A stretch of DNA of 9,067 bases from Burkholderiaceae bacterium (GTDB taxonomy: Bacteria > Pseudomonadota > Gammaproteobacteria > Burkholderiales > Burkholderiaceae_C), in contig JALRBF010000263.1 in assembly GCA_023262365.1 (NCBI GenBank), positions 1 through 9,067 on the forward strand, in the 5' to 3' direction. Of the stretch, positions 1 through 6,379 are shown in pieces. The first letter of the stretch is position 1. Each line of letters opens with the position of its first letter. The position numbers and the translations under genes are program-made. Under the pieces are notes generated by a model. It had not been told where the DNA came from. It worked only from the letters and a program-made list of their open reading frames with translations, and ran no database searches.

Positions 1-1
1 C

Positions 2-115
2 GAACACATTTTTCAAACGCTGCTGCGCACGGCCTCGGGGGCGCAGACGCGCAGCGAACGCCACGGTTATGGTCAAAATGAGTTTGTGCCTTGGCAACTC
101 GGTGCGGTGATGTAG
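2..115 (+). CDS. UxaA/altronate dehydratase-family hydrolase, C-terminal fragment (5' end outside window)
   Basis: Only the last 37 codons, ending at TAG 113-115, lie inside the window. The visible peptide has a short helical stretch (EHIFQTLLRTASG), a basic/polar link (TRSERHGYGQ) and the ending NEFVPWQLGAVM. From memory, the pattern of ASG, a K/R-S/A-E segment, then EFVPWQ-GA at the extreme C-terminus is typical of the UxaA family (altronate and galactarate dehydratases and relatives), which dehydrate sugar acids or related hydroxy acids in the cytoplasm. The catalytic N-terminal part is not visible, so the exact substrate cannot be assigned. The gene points the same way as the transporter that starts 102 bases downstream, so the two could share regulation or a pathway, but this is inference. 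Family assignment is fairly likely; specific enzyme unknown. Confidence 0.6.
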   Translation, partial: EHIFQTLLRTASGAQTRSERHGYGQNEFVPWQLGAVM

Positions 116-217
116 CGGCTTCCTCAGGGTTTTCACTAGGCGGATGATATGGCTGGCTCAATTGCCTTGTTTAACGCATAAACTATCCGATCGGTTTTAA
201 CTTCTTTGGGGTAATTC
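116..217 (+). other. Intergenic leader upstream of the module 1 binding protein
   Basis: This 102-base gap separates the UxaA-like gene from the binding protein. It is more AT-rich than its flanks, especially 160-205, and is the expected place for a promoter. The best sigma70-like pair I find is TTGCCT at 162-167 and TATCCG at 184-189 with a 16-base spacer, which matches only three of six bases in each box, so no promoter is called. A small palindrome, CCGATCGG, lies at 187-194. No convincing terminator for the upstream gene is visible, so read-through from it is possible. Confidence 0.4.
208..211 (+). promoter_or_regulatory. Ribosome binding site for the GTG-started binding protein
   Basis: A GGGG run ends six bases before the GTG at 218. 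It supports GTG as the start codon: an in-frame TAA at 212-214 blocks any upstream extension, and the GTG begins a clear signal peptide. Confidence 0.55.
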
Positions 218-1399
218 GTGAAAAAACTTGCCATCGTGGCCGCCGTAGCCACCACGCTCTCGCTCTCGGCTGCCGCCGAGACCATCAAAATTGGCATCGC
301 GCTTGGCTTTACGGGCCCAGCCGAGTCTTTGGCCAAGTCAATGGCCAGCGGCGCCAAATTGGCGATTAAAGAAGTCAGCGACAGCGGTGCGTTTCTGGGC
401 GGCACCAAAGTCACGACAGTTGAAGGCGACTCCACGTGTATCGATGCGGGCGCGGCTGCGTCGGTCGCTGACCGCATGGTCACGTCAGACAAAGTCAAAG
501 CCATCGTGGGCGGGTTGTGCTCTGGTGCCACCATTGCCATGCTGAAAAACGTGGCCATGCCCAAGGGCGTGATGATGTTCTCACCATCGGCGACTTCGCC
601 GGCGTTGACGACCATTGCCGACAACGATTTGTTTTTCCGCGCCTCACCCTCGGACGCGCGGCAGGGGCAGTTGATTGCCCAAATGCTTAAAGAAAAAGGC
701 GTGAAGACTGCGGCCTTGACCTACACCAACAACGACTACGGCAAAGGCCTGGCCGACAGCATCAAGACCAACTTTGAAAAGGTCGGCGGCAAGATCACGG
801 TTTACGCTTCACACGAGGACGGCAAGGGCGATTACACCGCTGAAGTGGGTGCATTGTCGGCGAGCAAGAGCGATATTTTGATCGTTGCGGGCTACCTTGA
901 CCAAGGCGGTCGAGGCATCATTCGTGCCTCGCTGGATTCGGGTGCGTTTGACAAATTCTTCCTCCCCGACGCCATGATTGGCGACAGCCTGACCCAAGCC
1001 ATTGGCTCGGGGTTAAACGGCTCCTACGGTATCGTGCCGGGCTCGGACAGCCCGGGCGCCAAGCAGTACGCCGATTACGCCAAGAAGTCCGGTTTCGAAG
1101 CGGGCCCCTACTCGCCCGAGTCGTACGACGCCGCGGCCTTGACCCTTTTGGCCATGCAAGCAGCCAAGTCCACCGACAGCGCCAAGGTAAAAGCCAAAGT
1201 CATGGAAGTGGCCAACGCGCCGGGCGAGAAGATTTATCCTGGGCAGTTGGCCAAGGCGCTCAAAATTCTCGCCAGCGGCGGGCAAATTGACTACGTAGGC
1301 GCCTCCGCGGTGGAGCTGATTGCCCCCGGTGAGAGCGCGGGCAGCTACCGCGAGGTCAAGGTTGAGGGCGGCAAGTTTGTCACGGTCGGTTACCGTTAA
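218..1399 (+). CDS. Periplasmic substrate-binding protein of a Liv-type (HAAT) ABC importer, module 1
   Basis: This 393-residue protein captures a small hydrophobic or amino-acid-like ligand in the periplasm and hands it to the membrane permeases. Residues 1-20 are a Sec signal peptide (KK at 2-3, hydrophobic core, AAA before the likely cleavage at E21). The mature protein starts with TIKIGIALGFTGP, the first strand and ligand loop of type I periplasmic binding folds of the LivJ/LivK (Peripla_BP_6) family. C74 and C101 (STCID and GGLCSG) sit where LivJ/LivK have their disulfide, and SPSATSPALT (122-131), FRASPSDARQGQ (140-151) and TNNDYGKGLAD (170-180) match the family's ligand-facing segments. 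Length is typical. The GTG start is fixed by an upstream in-frame stop and the signal peptide. It is followed by a terminator hairpin and then four transporter genes, consistent with the binding protein being made in excess. The ligand is unknown; branched-chain amino acids are only the default label. Confidence 0.92.
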   Translation: MKKLAIVAAVATTLSLSAAAETIKIGIALGFTGPAESLAKSMASGAKLAIKEVSDSGAFLGGTKVTTVEGDSTCIDAGAAASVADRMVTSDKVKAIVGGLCSGATIAMLKNVAMPKGVMMFSPSATSPALTTIADNDLFFRASPSDARQGQLIAQMLKEKGVKTAALTYTNNDYGKGLADSIKTNFEKVGGKITVYASHEDGKGDYTAEVGALSASKSDILIVAGYLDQGGRGIIRASLDSGAFDKFFLPDAMIGDSLTQAIGSGLNGSYGIVPGSDSPGAKQYADYAKKSGFEAGPYSPESYDAAALTLLAMQAAKSTDSAKVKAKVMEVANAPGEKIYPGQLAKALKILASGGQIDYVGASAVELIAPGESAGSYREVKVEGGKFVTVGYR

Positions 1400-1428
1400 G
1401 CGTCGCGCTTAACCCTTAGACCAATCAG

Positions 1429-1462
1429 GCGACCCCGGTCAGACTGGGGTCGCTTTTGTTTT
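1429..1462 (+). terminator. Intrinsic terminator/attenuator between binding protein and ATPase genes
   Basis: GCGACCCC at 1429-1436 pairs perfectly with GGGGTCGC at 1446-1453 around a 9-base loop. The stem can be extended by G-T and A-T pairs, and TTTTGTTTT follows at 1454-1462. This is a textbook Rho-independent terminator placed 29 bases after the binding-protein stop and ending 10 bases before the next start. Because the downstream genes have no other obvious promoter, partial read-through is the likely design, giving more binding protein than membrane components. There is no T-run on the minus-strand side, so it acts on plus-strand transcripts. Confidence 0.88.
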
Positions 1463-1472
1463 GGGACGAGCC

Positions 1473-2252
1473 ATGCTAGACGTGCGTGATGTGTGTATGC
1501 AGTTTGGGGGGATCCGCGCCGTGGATCACGTCTCGTTGCATATTCCTGCGGGGCAGATCACTGGGCTGATCGGCCCCAATGGCGCTGGCAAGAGCACTCT
1601 GTTCAATGTGATCGCGGGTTACCACCGCCCTACCTCCGGAGAAGTGTGGCTTGATGGCGAGCCGATCACGGGCTTACCGCCCCATGAACTTTTCAGTAAA
1701 GGGCTGCTACGAACCTTTCAAGTTGCGCATGAGTTTGGCTCGCTCACGGTCAGGGAAAACTTGATGATGGTTCCCAGCGGGCAGATTGGCGAACGGCTCT
1801 TGGGGGCATGGTTGGGCCGCAGTCAGGCCAAGCGGCAAGAGCAGCAAGTGTGGGAGAAGGCCGAGGAGGTGATTGCTTTTCTCGAACTCGAGGCGGTGGC
1901 AGACGAATTTGCTGCCAACCTCTCGGGGGGGCAAAAAAAGCTGCTCGAGCTAGGTCGAACCATGATGACGGATGCCAAAGTGGTGTTTCTTGACGAAGTC
2001 GGCGCGGGTGTAAACCGGTCATTGTTTGGCCGACTGGGGCAGGCCATTGCGCGACTGAATCAGGAGCGGGGTTACACCTTTTGCATGATTGAGCACGACA
2101 TGGAATTTATTCAGCGCTTGTGCCAAACCGTTGTCGTGATGGCCGAGGGTCGGGTGTTGGCACGCGACATGCCCGAGGCCATCATGGCCAACGAGGCGGT
2201 GATTGAGGCCTATTTGGGGCGTGCCTACGTTGACGGAAAGCCCGTGGCATGA
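1473..2252 (+). CDS. LivG-like ABC transporter ATPase, module 1
   Basis: One of two cytoplasmic ATPases that power module 1 by binding and hydrolysing ATP against the permeases. In the 259-residue form, Walker A is GPNGAGKS at 34-41, the Q-loop glutamine is Q83 (RTFQ), the signature is LSGGQ at 150-154, Walker B ends in D174-E175, and the switch histidine is H208 (IEHD). The C-terminal AVIEAYLGRAY is the LivG-type ending. After the catalytic Glu the sequence reads DEVGAGVN, not the usual DEPAAGMN, which marks a diverged LivG branch; all catalytic residues are present. I chose ATG 1473, preceded by GGGA at 1463-1466. An in-frame TTG at 1461 would add four residues but lies in the terminator T-run with no ribosome site. 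The stop overlaps the next gene by four bases (ATGA), suggesting translational coupling. Confidence 0.92.
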   Translation: MLDVRDVCMQFGGIRAVDHVSLHIPAGQITGLIGPNGAGKSTLFNVIAGYHRPTSGEVWLDGEPITGLPPHELFSKGLLRTFQVAHEFGSLTVRENLMMVPSGQIGERLLGAWLGRSQAKRQEQQVWEKAEEVIAFLELEAVADEFAANLSGGQKKLLELGRTMMTDAKVVFLDEVGAGVNRSLFGRLGQAIARLNQERGYTFCMIEHDMEFIQRLCQTVVVMAEGRVLARDMPEAIMANEAVIEAYLGRAYVDGKPVA

Positions 2253-2953
2253 GCTACTTGCGCGGCGAGGCCTTGGTGGGTGGCTACGGCAGCACGATGA
2301 TCCTCAATGGCTGCTCGGTTGAGGCGGCCCAGGGCGAGGTGGCGGTAATTGTTGGGCCCAACGGGGCGGGCAAGTCGACGGCGATGAAGGCGCTGCTGGG
2401 CATGCTTGCGTTGCGCGCGGGGCGGGTGATGCTGGGAGACGAGGATGTGACCACCTGGTCAACCCAGCAACGGGTTCAGCGAGGGCTTGGTTTTGTGCCG
2501 CAAACCCACAACGTGTTTCCTTCACTTACGGTGCTAGAAAATCTGGAGATGGGAGCTTTTTTGGAGCGGGGTGATGTGGCGCAGGCCATGCAACAGGTGT
2601 TCGAACTGTTTCCCGTGTTGTGGGAAAAGCGAACACAGCCTGCTGGCGAACTCTCTGGGGGGCAACGCCAGCAAGTTGCGGTGGGCCGAGCGCTGATGAG
2701 TCAGCCCAGCGCTTTGCTGCTCGATGAGCCCACAGCGGGGGTTTCGCCGGCGGTAATGGACGATTTATTTGCGCGTATTCGGCAAATCGCGCGTGGCGGT
2801 GTGGCGGTGTTGATGGTGGAGCAAAACGCCAAGCAAGCTTTATCGATTGCCGATAAAGGGTATGTTCTGGTACAGGGCGAGAATCGTTTCACGGGAGCAG
2901 GGCAAGACTTGTTGGCCGATGACGAGGTACGTCGAACCTTTTTGGGTGGGTGA
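2249..2953 (+). CDS. LivF-like ABC transporter ATPase, module 1
   Basis: The second ATPase of module 1, expected to pair with the LivG-like protein as a heterodimer under the two permeases. Over 234 residues: Walker A GPNGAGKS at 36-43, Q-loop Q85 (FVPQTHNVF), signature LSGGQ at 135-139, and Walker B ending D159-E160 followed by PTAG. The switch position has glutamine, Q192, in VEQN instead of histidine; this is a normal LivF-family trait, not a defect. The end (EVRRTFLGG) matches the LivF ending in xYLG/FLG. It starts inside the previous stop codon (ATGA), with GGAAAG at 2235-2240 as ribosome site. The Q-loop text PQTHNVFPSLTV differs from the PEGR form of classical LivF (seen in module 2), another sign of a separate subfamily. 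Confidence 0.92.
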   Translation: MSYLRGEALVGGYGSTMILNGCSVEAAQGEVAVIVGPNGAGKSTAMKALLGMLALRAGRVMLGDEDVTTWSTQQRVQRGLGFVPQTHNVFPSLTVLENLEMGAFLERGDVAQAMQQVFELFPVLWEKRTQPAGELSGGQRQQVAVGRALMSQPSALLLDEPTAGVSPAVMDDLFARIRQIARGGVAVLMVEQNAKQALSIADKGYVLVQGENRFTGAGQDLLADDEVRRTFLGG

Positions 2954-2955
2954 CC

Positions 2956-3969
2956 ATGCACGACATACTTAACGCCGTGGCACTGCTGACCAACTTTGTT
3001 TTGTTGCCGGCGGCAACCTATGGCAGTCAACTGGCGCTGGGCGCGCTCGGGGTCACGCTCATATACGGTGTGTTGCGTTTTTCTAATTTCGCACACGGCG
3101 ACACCATGGCTTTTGGCACGATGGCCGCCATCTTGGTCACCCTATGGTTGCAGTCTGTTGGGGTCTCACTGGGGCCCTTGCCCACGGCCTTGGCGGCGTT
3201 GCCGGTGGCTTTTGCATTGACAACGGCGATGGTGTTGGCCGTTGACCGCTGGGTTTATCGGTTTCATCGTGCTCGGCGTGCGCCACCCGTGGTATTTTTA
3301 ATCGCCTCGGTAGGGGTGATGTTTGTTCTCAACGGTGTGGTGCGATTCATCGTGGGTACCGGCGACCGGCGATTCGGCGATGGCGAGCGGTTTATTGTTC
3401 GCGCTCGAGAATTTAAAGAAATGACCGGCTTGGATGAAGGGTTGGCGTTTAAAACCAGCCAAGGTTTGACGCTGGTCATGACGCTGCTGTTGGTGGCGTG
3501 GTTGTTTTGGTTTTTACAACGCACCAAAACAGGCAAGGCCATGCGGGCGTATTCGGACAACGAGGACTTGGCGGTGCTCTCTGGCATCAACGCCGAACGG
3601 GTGGTTCGCCTGACATGGGTGATCTGTGCGTTTTTGGCCACGACGGCGGGTGTGTTGTACGGTCTGGACAAAGGCTTTCGCCCCTTCACGTATTTTCAGC
3701 TGCTGCTGCCCATTTTTGCAGCAGCCATTGTTGGCGGGCTGGGCAAGCCGGTGGGGGCCATTGCAGGCGGCTTTGTTGTGGCCTTCTCTGAGGTGTTGTT
3801 AACCTACGCCTACAAGCGGTTTGCCTCGCATTTGTTGCCGGAGGATTGGTTGCCCGGGGGGTTGATGCAATTGTTGTCAACCGACTACAAATTTGCGATT
3901 TCGTTTTTGATACTGGTGGTGGTGTTGCTGATCAAACCCACTGGTTTATTTGCAGGGAAATCGGTGTGA
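2956..3969 (+). CDS. LivH-like inner-membrane permease, module 1
   Basis: A polytopic inner-membrane permease forming half of the module 1 channel. The 337-residue protein has several hydrophobic segments. Family marks are GVTLIYGVLRFSNFAHGD (32-49), the LivH N-terminal signature; RTKTGKAMRAYSDNEDLAVLSGIN (189-212), the cytoplasmic loop that contacts the ATPases (EAA-like); IVGGLGKPVGAIAGG (258-272); and the C-terminal LLIKPTGLFAGK. A charged extramembrane stretch at about 134-168 (RRFGDGERF, REFKEMTGLDEG) is longer than in module 2 LivH and seems typical of this branch. ATG 2956 is preferred because GGGTGGG at 2944-2950 sits five bases upstream. A GTG at 2950, overlapping the LivF stop, would add two residues and cannot be excluded. 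The stop overlaps the next start (TGATG). Confidence 0.9.
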   Translation: MHDILNAVALLTNFVLLPAATYGSQLALGALGVTLIYGVLRFSNFAHGDTMAFGTMAAILVTLWLQSVGVSLGPLPTALAALPVAFALTTAMVLAVDRWVYRFHRARRAPPVVFLIASVGVMFVLNGVVRFIVGTGDRRFGDGERFIVRAREFKEMTGLDEGLAFKTSQGLTLVMTLLLVAWLFWFLQRTKTGKAMRAYSDNEDLAVLSGINAERVVRLTWVICAFLATTAGVLYGLDKGFRPFTYFQLLLPIFAAAIVGGLGKPVGAIAGGFVVAFSEVLLTYAYKRFASHLLPEDWLPGGLMQLLSTDYKFAISFLILVVVLLIKPTGLFAGKSV

Positions 3970-5303
3970 TGCGCAACCATGGGCAGTGGGTAGGGGCGCT
4001 GGCTGTCATGGCCGGCTTATTGGTGGCCGTTGGTGTTTGGCAGAGTTGGTCACTGGCGCTGACGATTTTGAACTATTGCTTGATTTCGTCCATCATGGCG
4101 CTTGGGCTTAATCAGCAATGGGGGCACGCCGGACTTTTTAACGTGGGCGTGATGGGATTTGCCGCCTTAGGCGGTATTGCTGCGGTGTTGGTTTCGCTAC
4201 CGCCGGTGGCGGAGGCCTGGCGTGCCGGCGGAATGGGTATTGCGGCTGGATTGGCTATTTTTGCGGTGTTGGCAGCTGGGGCGTGGCTGGGCATGCGGCG
4301 TCTGCGGCCTGGTTGGCGCCGCCGGGTCCTGTTGACTTTATGGCTGGTGATTGGGTTTTGGCTGGCGCGTTGGGTTCTTGACCCGGCGGTGGCTAGGGTC
4401 GAGTCAGTGAACCCAGCGCAGACGGGTTTTCTCGGAGGCATGGGATTACCCATCGTGTGGTCGTGGCTGGTGGGCGGATGTTTGGCCGCCGCCGCCGCGT
4501 GGGCCATCGGGCGTATCACGTTGGGGCTGCGATCAGACTACCTGGCCATCGCCACGTTGGGTATTTCCGAGATCATTATTGCCTTCCTCAAGTATGAGGA
4601 ATGGCTGACTCGGGGTGTAAAAAACGTCAATGGGTTGCCGCGCCCGGTACCGTACGAGTTGGATTTACAAAAAGCCGATTGGGTGGTGCAGTGGAGCGAG
4701 CGCTTGGCCGTAAGCTCGCAGGAAATGGCCGGTATTGCGGTTAAGCTGGCGTACGCGGGTTTGTCGGTGGCGGTGCTTGTGGTGCTCTATGCGCTGGCGC
4801 AGGCGGCTTTGAATGCGCCCTGGGGCCGCATGATGCGGGCCATTCGCGACAATGAGGCGGCCGCCGAGGCCATGGGCAAAGACGTCAAGCGACAGCATTT
4901 GATCGTGTTTGTGATTGGGTCAGCCATCATTGGCTTGGCCGGTGCCATGATGACGACGCTGGATGGGCAGTTCACGCCAACGTCGTACAACCCGCTGCGC
5001 TTTACCTTTCTCATTTGGGTCATGGTCATCGTGGGTGGCTCGGGGAACAACCTGGGCTCGGTTCTTGGTGGCTTTTTAATATGGTTTTTTTGGGTCGAGG
5101 CCGAGCCGATTGGACGTGGCGTGATCGAATGGCTCACCGCTGGCATGGGCCAGGGCGATGCCCTGCGCCTTCACCTTCTCGACAGTGCGGTGTACGCGCG
5201 ACCCGTAATCATGGGGCTGGTGCTGTTGCTTGTGCTGCGTTTTCGCCCTAGTGGCATCTTGCCCGAGCAGCGAATTAAACCGTTATTCACCCGGTTGCAT
5301 TGA
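3969..5303 (+). CDS. LivM-like inner-membrane permease, long form, module 1
   Basis: The second channel subunit of module 1, 444 residues, against about 358 for the module 2 LivM. The N-terminal membrane part contains IMALGLNQQWGHAGLFNVGVMGFAALGG (42-69), matching the LivM signature. Next comes an extra region at about 82-175 with two or three more hydrophobic segments split by an arginine-rich patch (MRRLRPGWRRR, 109-119). The conserved LGLRSDYLAIATLGISEI (185-202), the ATPase-contact loop WGRMMRAIRDNEAAAEAMG (285-303), IVGGSGNNLGSVLGG (354-368) and the ending LRFRPSGILPEQ (423-434) follow. ATG 3969 shares its A with the LivH stop, and AGGGA lies at 3954-3958. An open frame continues upstream to 3846 but is inside LivH, so the longer start is unlikely. 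No terminator hairpin was found after the stop. Confidence 0.9.
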   Translation: MRNHGQWVGALAVMAGLLVAVGVWQSWSLALTILNYCLISSIMALGLNQQWGHAGLFNVGVMGFAALGGIAAVLVSLPPVAEAWRAGGMGIAAGLAIFAVLAAGAWLGMRRLRPGWRRRVLLTLWLVIGFWLARWVLDPAVARVESVNPAQTGFLGGMGLPIVWSWLVGGCLAAAAAWAIGRITLGLRSDYLAIATLGISEIIIAFLKYEEWLTRGVKNVNGLPRPVPYELDLQKADWVVQWSERLAVSSQEMAGIAVKLAYAGLSVAVLVVLYALAQAALNAPWGRMMRAIRDNEAAAEAMGKDVKRQHLIVFVIGSAIIGLAGAMMTTLDGQFTPTSYNPLRFTFLIWVMVIVGGSGNNLGSVLGGFLIWFFWVEAEPIGRGVIEWLTAGMGQGDALRLHLLDSAVYARPVIMGLVLLLVLRFRPSGILPEQRIKPLFTRLH

Positions 5304-5436
5304 TCGCTCAGTTGTGCCATGTCAAATAGGGTGGGGAAGATGTTTTTACAAGAGCGCGTTAGCCATTCGATTTAACGGTTTTGAATTAAACTTAGAGGTT
5401 CAAATAATCGTCTTGTAAAGTTGGTTAAAGTCTGTA
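5304..5436 (+). other. AT-rich intergenic region between the two transporter modules
   Basis: The 133 bases between LivM1 and LivH2 are the only sizeable gap inside the transporter block. It has no convincing open frame and no clear terminator stem. From about 5360 it is markedly AT-rich compared with the coding flanks, as expected of a promoter region. It probably marks the boundary between two transcription units, although read-through from module 1 cannot be excluded because no terminator is seen. Confidence 0.5.
5381..5408 (+). promoter_or_regulatory. Candidate sigma70-type promoter for module 2
   Basis: TTGAAT at 5381-5386 (four of six to TTGACA) and AATAAT at 5403-5408 (five of six to TATAAT) are separated by 16 bases. 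They lie in the AT-rich part of the gap and would start transcription near 5415, giving a leader of about 20 bases before the ATG at 5437. The ribosome site there is weak (AAAG at 5427-5430). Prediction by eye only. Confidence 0.45.
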
Positions 5437-6366
5437 ATGGATATTTTTTTACAACAAATTTTTAACGGCCTCGTGCTGGGAAGCGTATATGCCATGGTGG
5501 CGTTGGGCTACACCATGGTCTACGGAATCTTGCAACTCATCAACTTTGCTCATGGCGAGGTTTTGATGATAGGTGCCATGGTTAGCCTGTTGGTGGTCTC
5601 CGTGTTGCAAGCGGCATTTCCTGAGCTAGGTAACGTATGGTTAATACTCGCCGCGGTGGTGATTGCAGTTCCCGCTTGTATGTTTTTGTCGGCCTTAATT
5701 GAGCGTTTGGCCTACCGACCGCTAAGGAACGCCCCGCGTCTGTCGCTGCTCATCACGGCAATTGGCATGTCGATTGTCTTGCAAACCTTGGTCATGATCA
5801 TCGGCGGTCCCAATCCCAAGACATTCCCTGACTTAATGCCCACAACACCGATTGAGGTGGCCGGTGTTTACATGGCGCCCAAGCAATTGCTGATTCTGGT
5901 GGTTGCGGCCGCCATGATGGCGGGTTTGATCGTGTTGATACAAAAAACGATTCTGGGCCGCGCCATGCGTGCCGTGGCCGAAAACCCTCGCATGGCCACG
6001 CTGATGGGGGTCAATCCCGACCGGGTGCGCGCACTAACGTTTATGTTGGGTGCGGCATTGGCGGCAGTGGCGGGTCTGTTGGTGGCCATGAATTACAACA
6101 TCGTGCATTTCACGATGGGATTCATGCCTGGCCTAAAGGCGTTCACGGCAGCGGTACTTGGCGGCATTGGCAACGTGCCGGGTGCCGTATTGGGTGGGCT
6201 GTTATTAGGGATCCTCGAGAGCCTGGGCGCGGGATACATTGAAGACTTCACGGGCGGATTTTTGGGCAGTCATTACCAAGACATTTTCGCGTTCGCCGTG
6301 CTGATTTTGGTGTTACTGGTTCGGCCATCCGGGCTGCTGGGCGAGCGGGTTGCTGATCGCGCGTGA
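5437..6366 (+). CDS. livH: Branched-chain amino acid ABC transporter permease LivH, module 2
   Basis: Inner-membrane channel subunit of a classical Liv system. At 309 residues it has the usual LivH length. The N-terminus (NGLVLGSVYAMVALGYTMVYG at 10-30, then LQLINFAHGE to 41) is the hallmark LivH sequence. YRPLRNAPRLSLLITAIGMS (93-112) and a typical periplasmic loop (FPDLMPTTPIEVAG, 130-143) follow. The cytoplasmic ATPase-contact loop is ILGRAMRAVAENPRMATLMGVN (172-193), then AVLGGIGNVPGAVLGG (239-254) and the C-terminal LVRPSGLLGE. It is the first gene of module 2, right after the AT-rich gap with the candidate promoter. Its closest match in the window, LivH1, differs across most of the length, so the two are distant paralogs. 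The only weak point is the poor ribosome site; the start itself fits the family N-terminus. Confidence 0.95.
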   Translation: MDIFLQQIFNGLVLGSVYAMVALGYTMVYGILQLINFAHGEVLMIGAMVSLLVVSVLQAAFPELGNVWLILAAVVIAVPACMFLSALIERLAYRPLRNAPRLSLLITAIGMSIVLQTLVMIIGGPNPKTFPDLMPTTPIEVAGVYMAPKQLLILVVAAAMMAGLIVLIQKTILGRAMRAVAENPRMATLMGVNPDRVRALTFMLGAALAAVAGLLVAMNYNIVHFTMGFMPGLKAFTAAVLGGIGNVPGAVLGGLLLGILESLGAGYIEDFTGGFLGSHYQDIFAFAVLILVLLVRPSGLLGERVADRA

Positions 6367-6379
6367 TGGTGGTGGCCAC

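Noticed and set aside
150..165. Sigma54-like -24/-12 element (TGG ... TTGC) before the binding protein
   Set aside because: The GG and GC dinucleotides are 13 bases apart from start to start instead of the required 12, and the rest of the -24 box fits poorly.
187..194. CCGATCGG followed by TTTT as an operator or terminator
   Set aside because: The palindrome is only eight bases with no loop, so it cannot form a terminator hairpin, and it is too short to support an operator.
136..624. A 162-codon minus-strand open frame overlapping the binding-protein gene
   Set aside because: It lies antisense to a gene with a clear signal peptide and family motifs; the peptide is low-complexity Ala/Thr/Ser-rich with no recognisable domain, as expected of a shadow frame in GC-rich DNA.
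3264..3689. A 141-codon minus-strand open frame inside LivH1
   Set aside because: It is antisense to conserved permease sequence, has no ribosome site or family likeness, and its Arg/Thr/Asn/Pro-rich composition is typical of an antisense shadow.
3846..3968. Possible 41-residue N-terminal extension of LivM1
   Set aside because: The stretch overlaps the LivH1 C-terminus in another frame, looks unlike LivM N-termini, and ATG 3969 overlaps the LivH1 stop with a ribosome site upstream.
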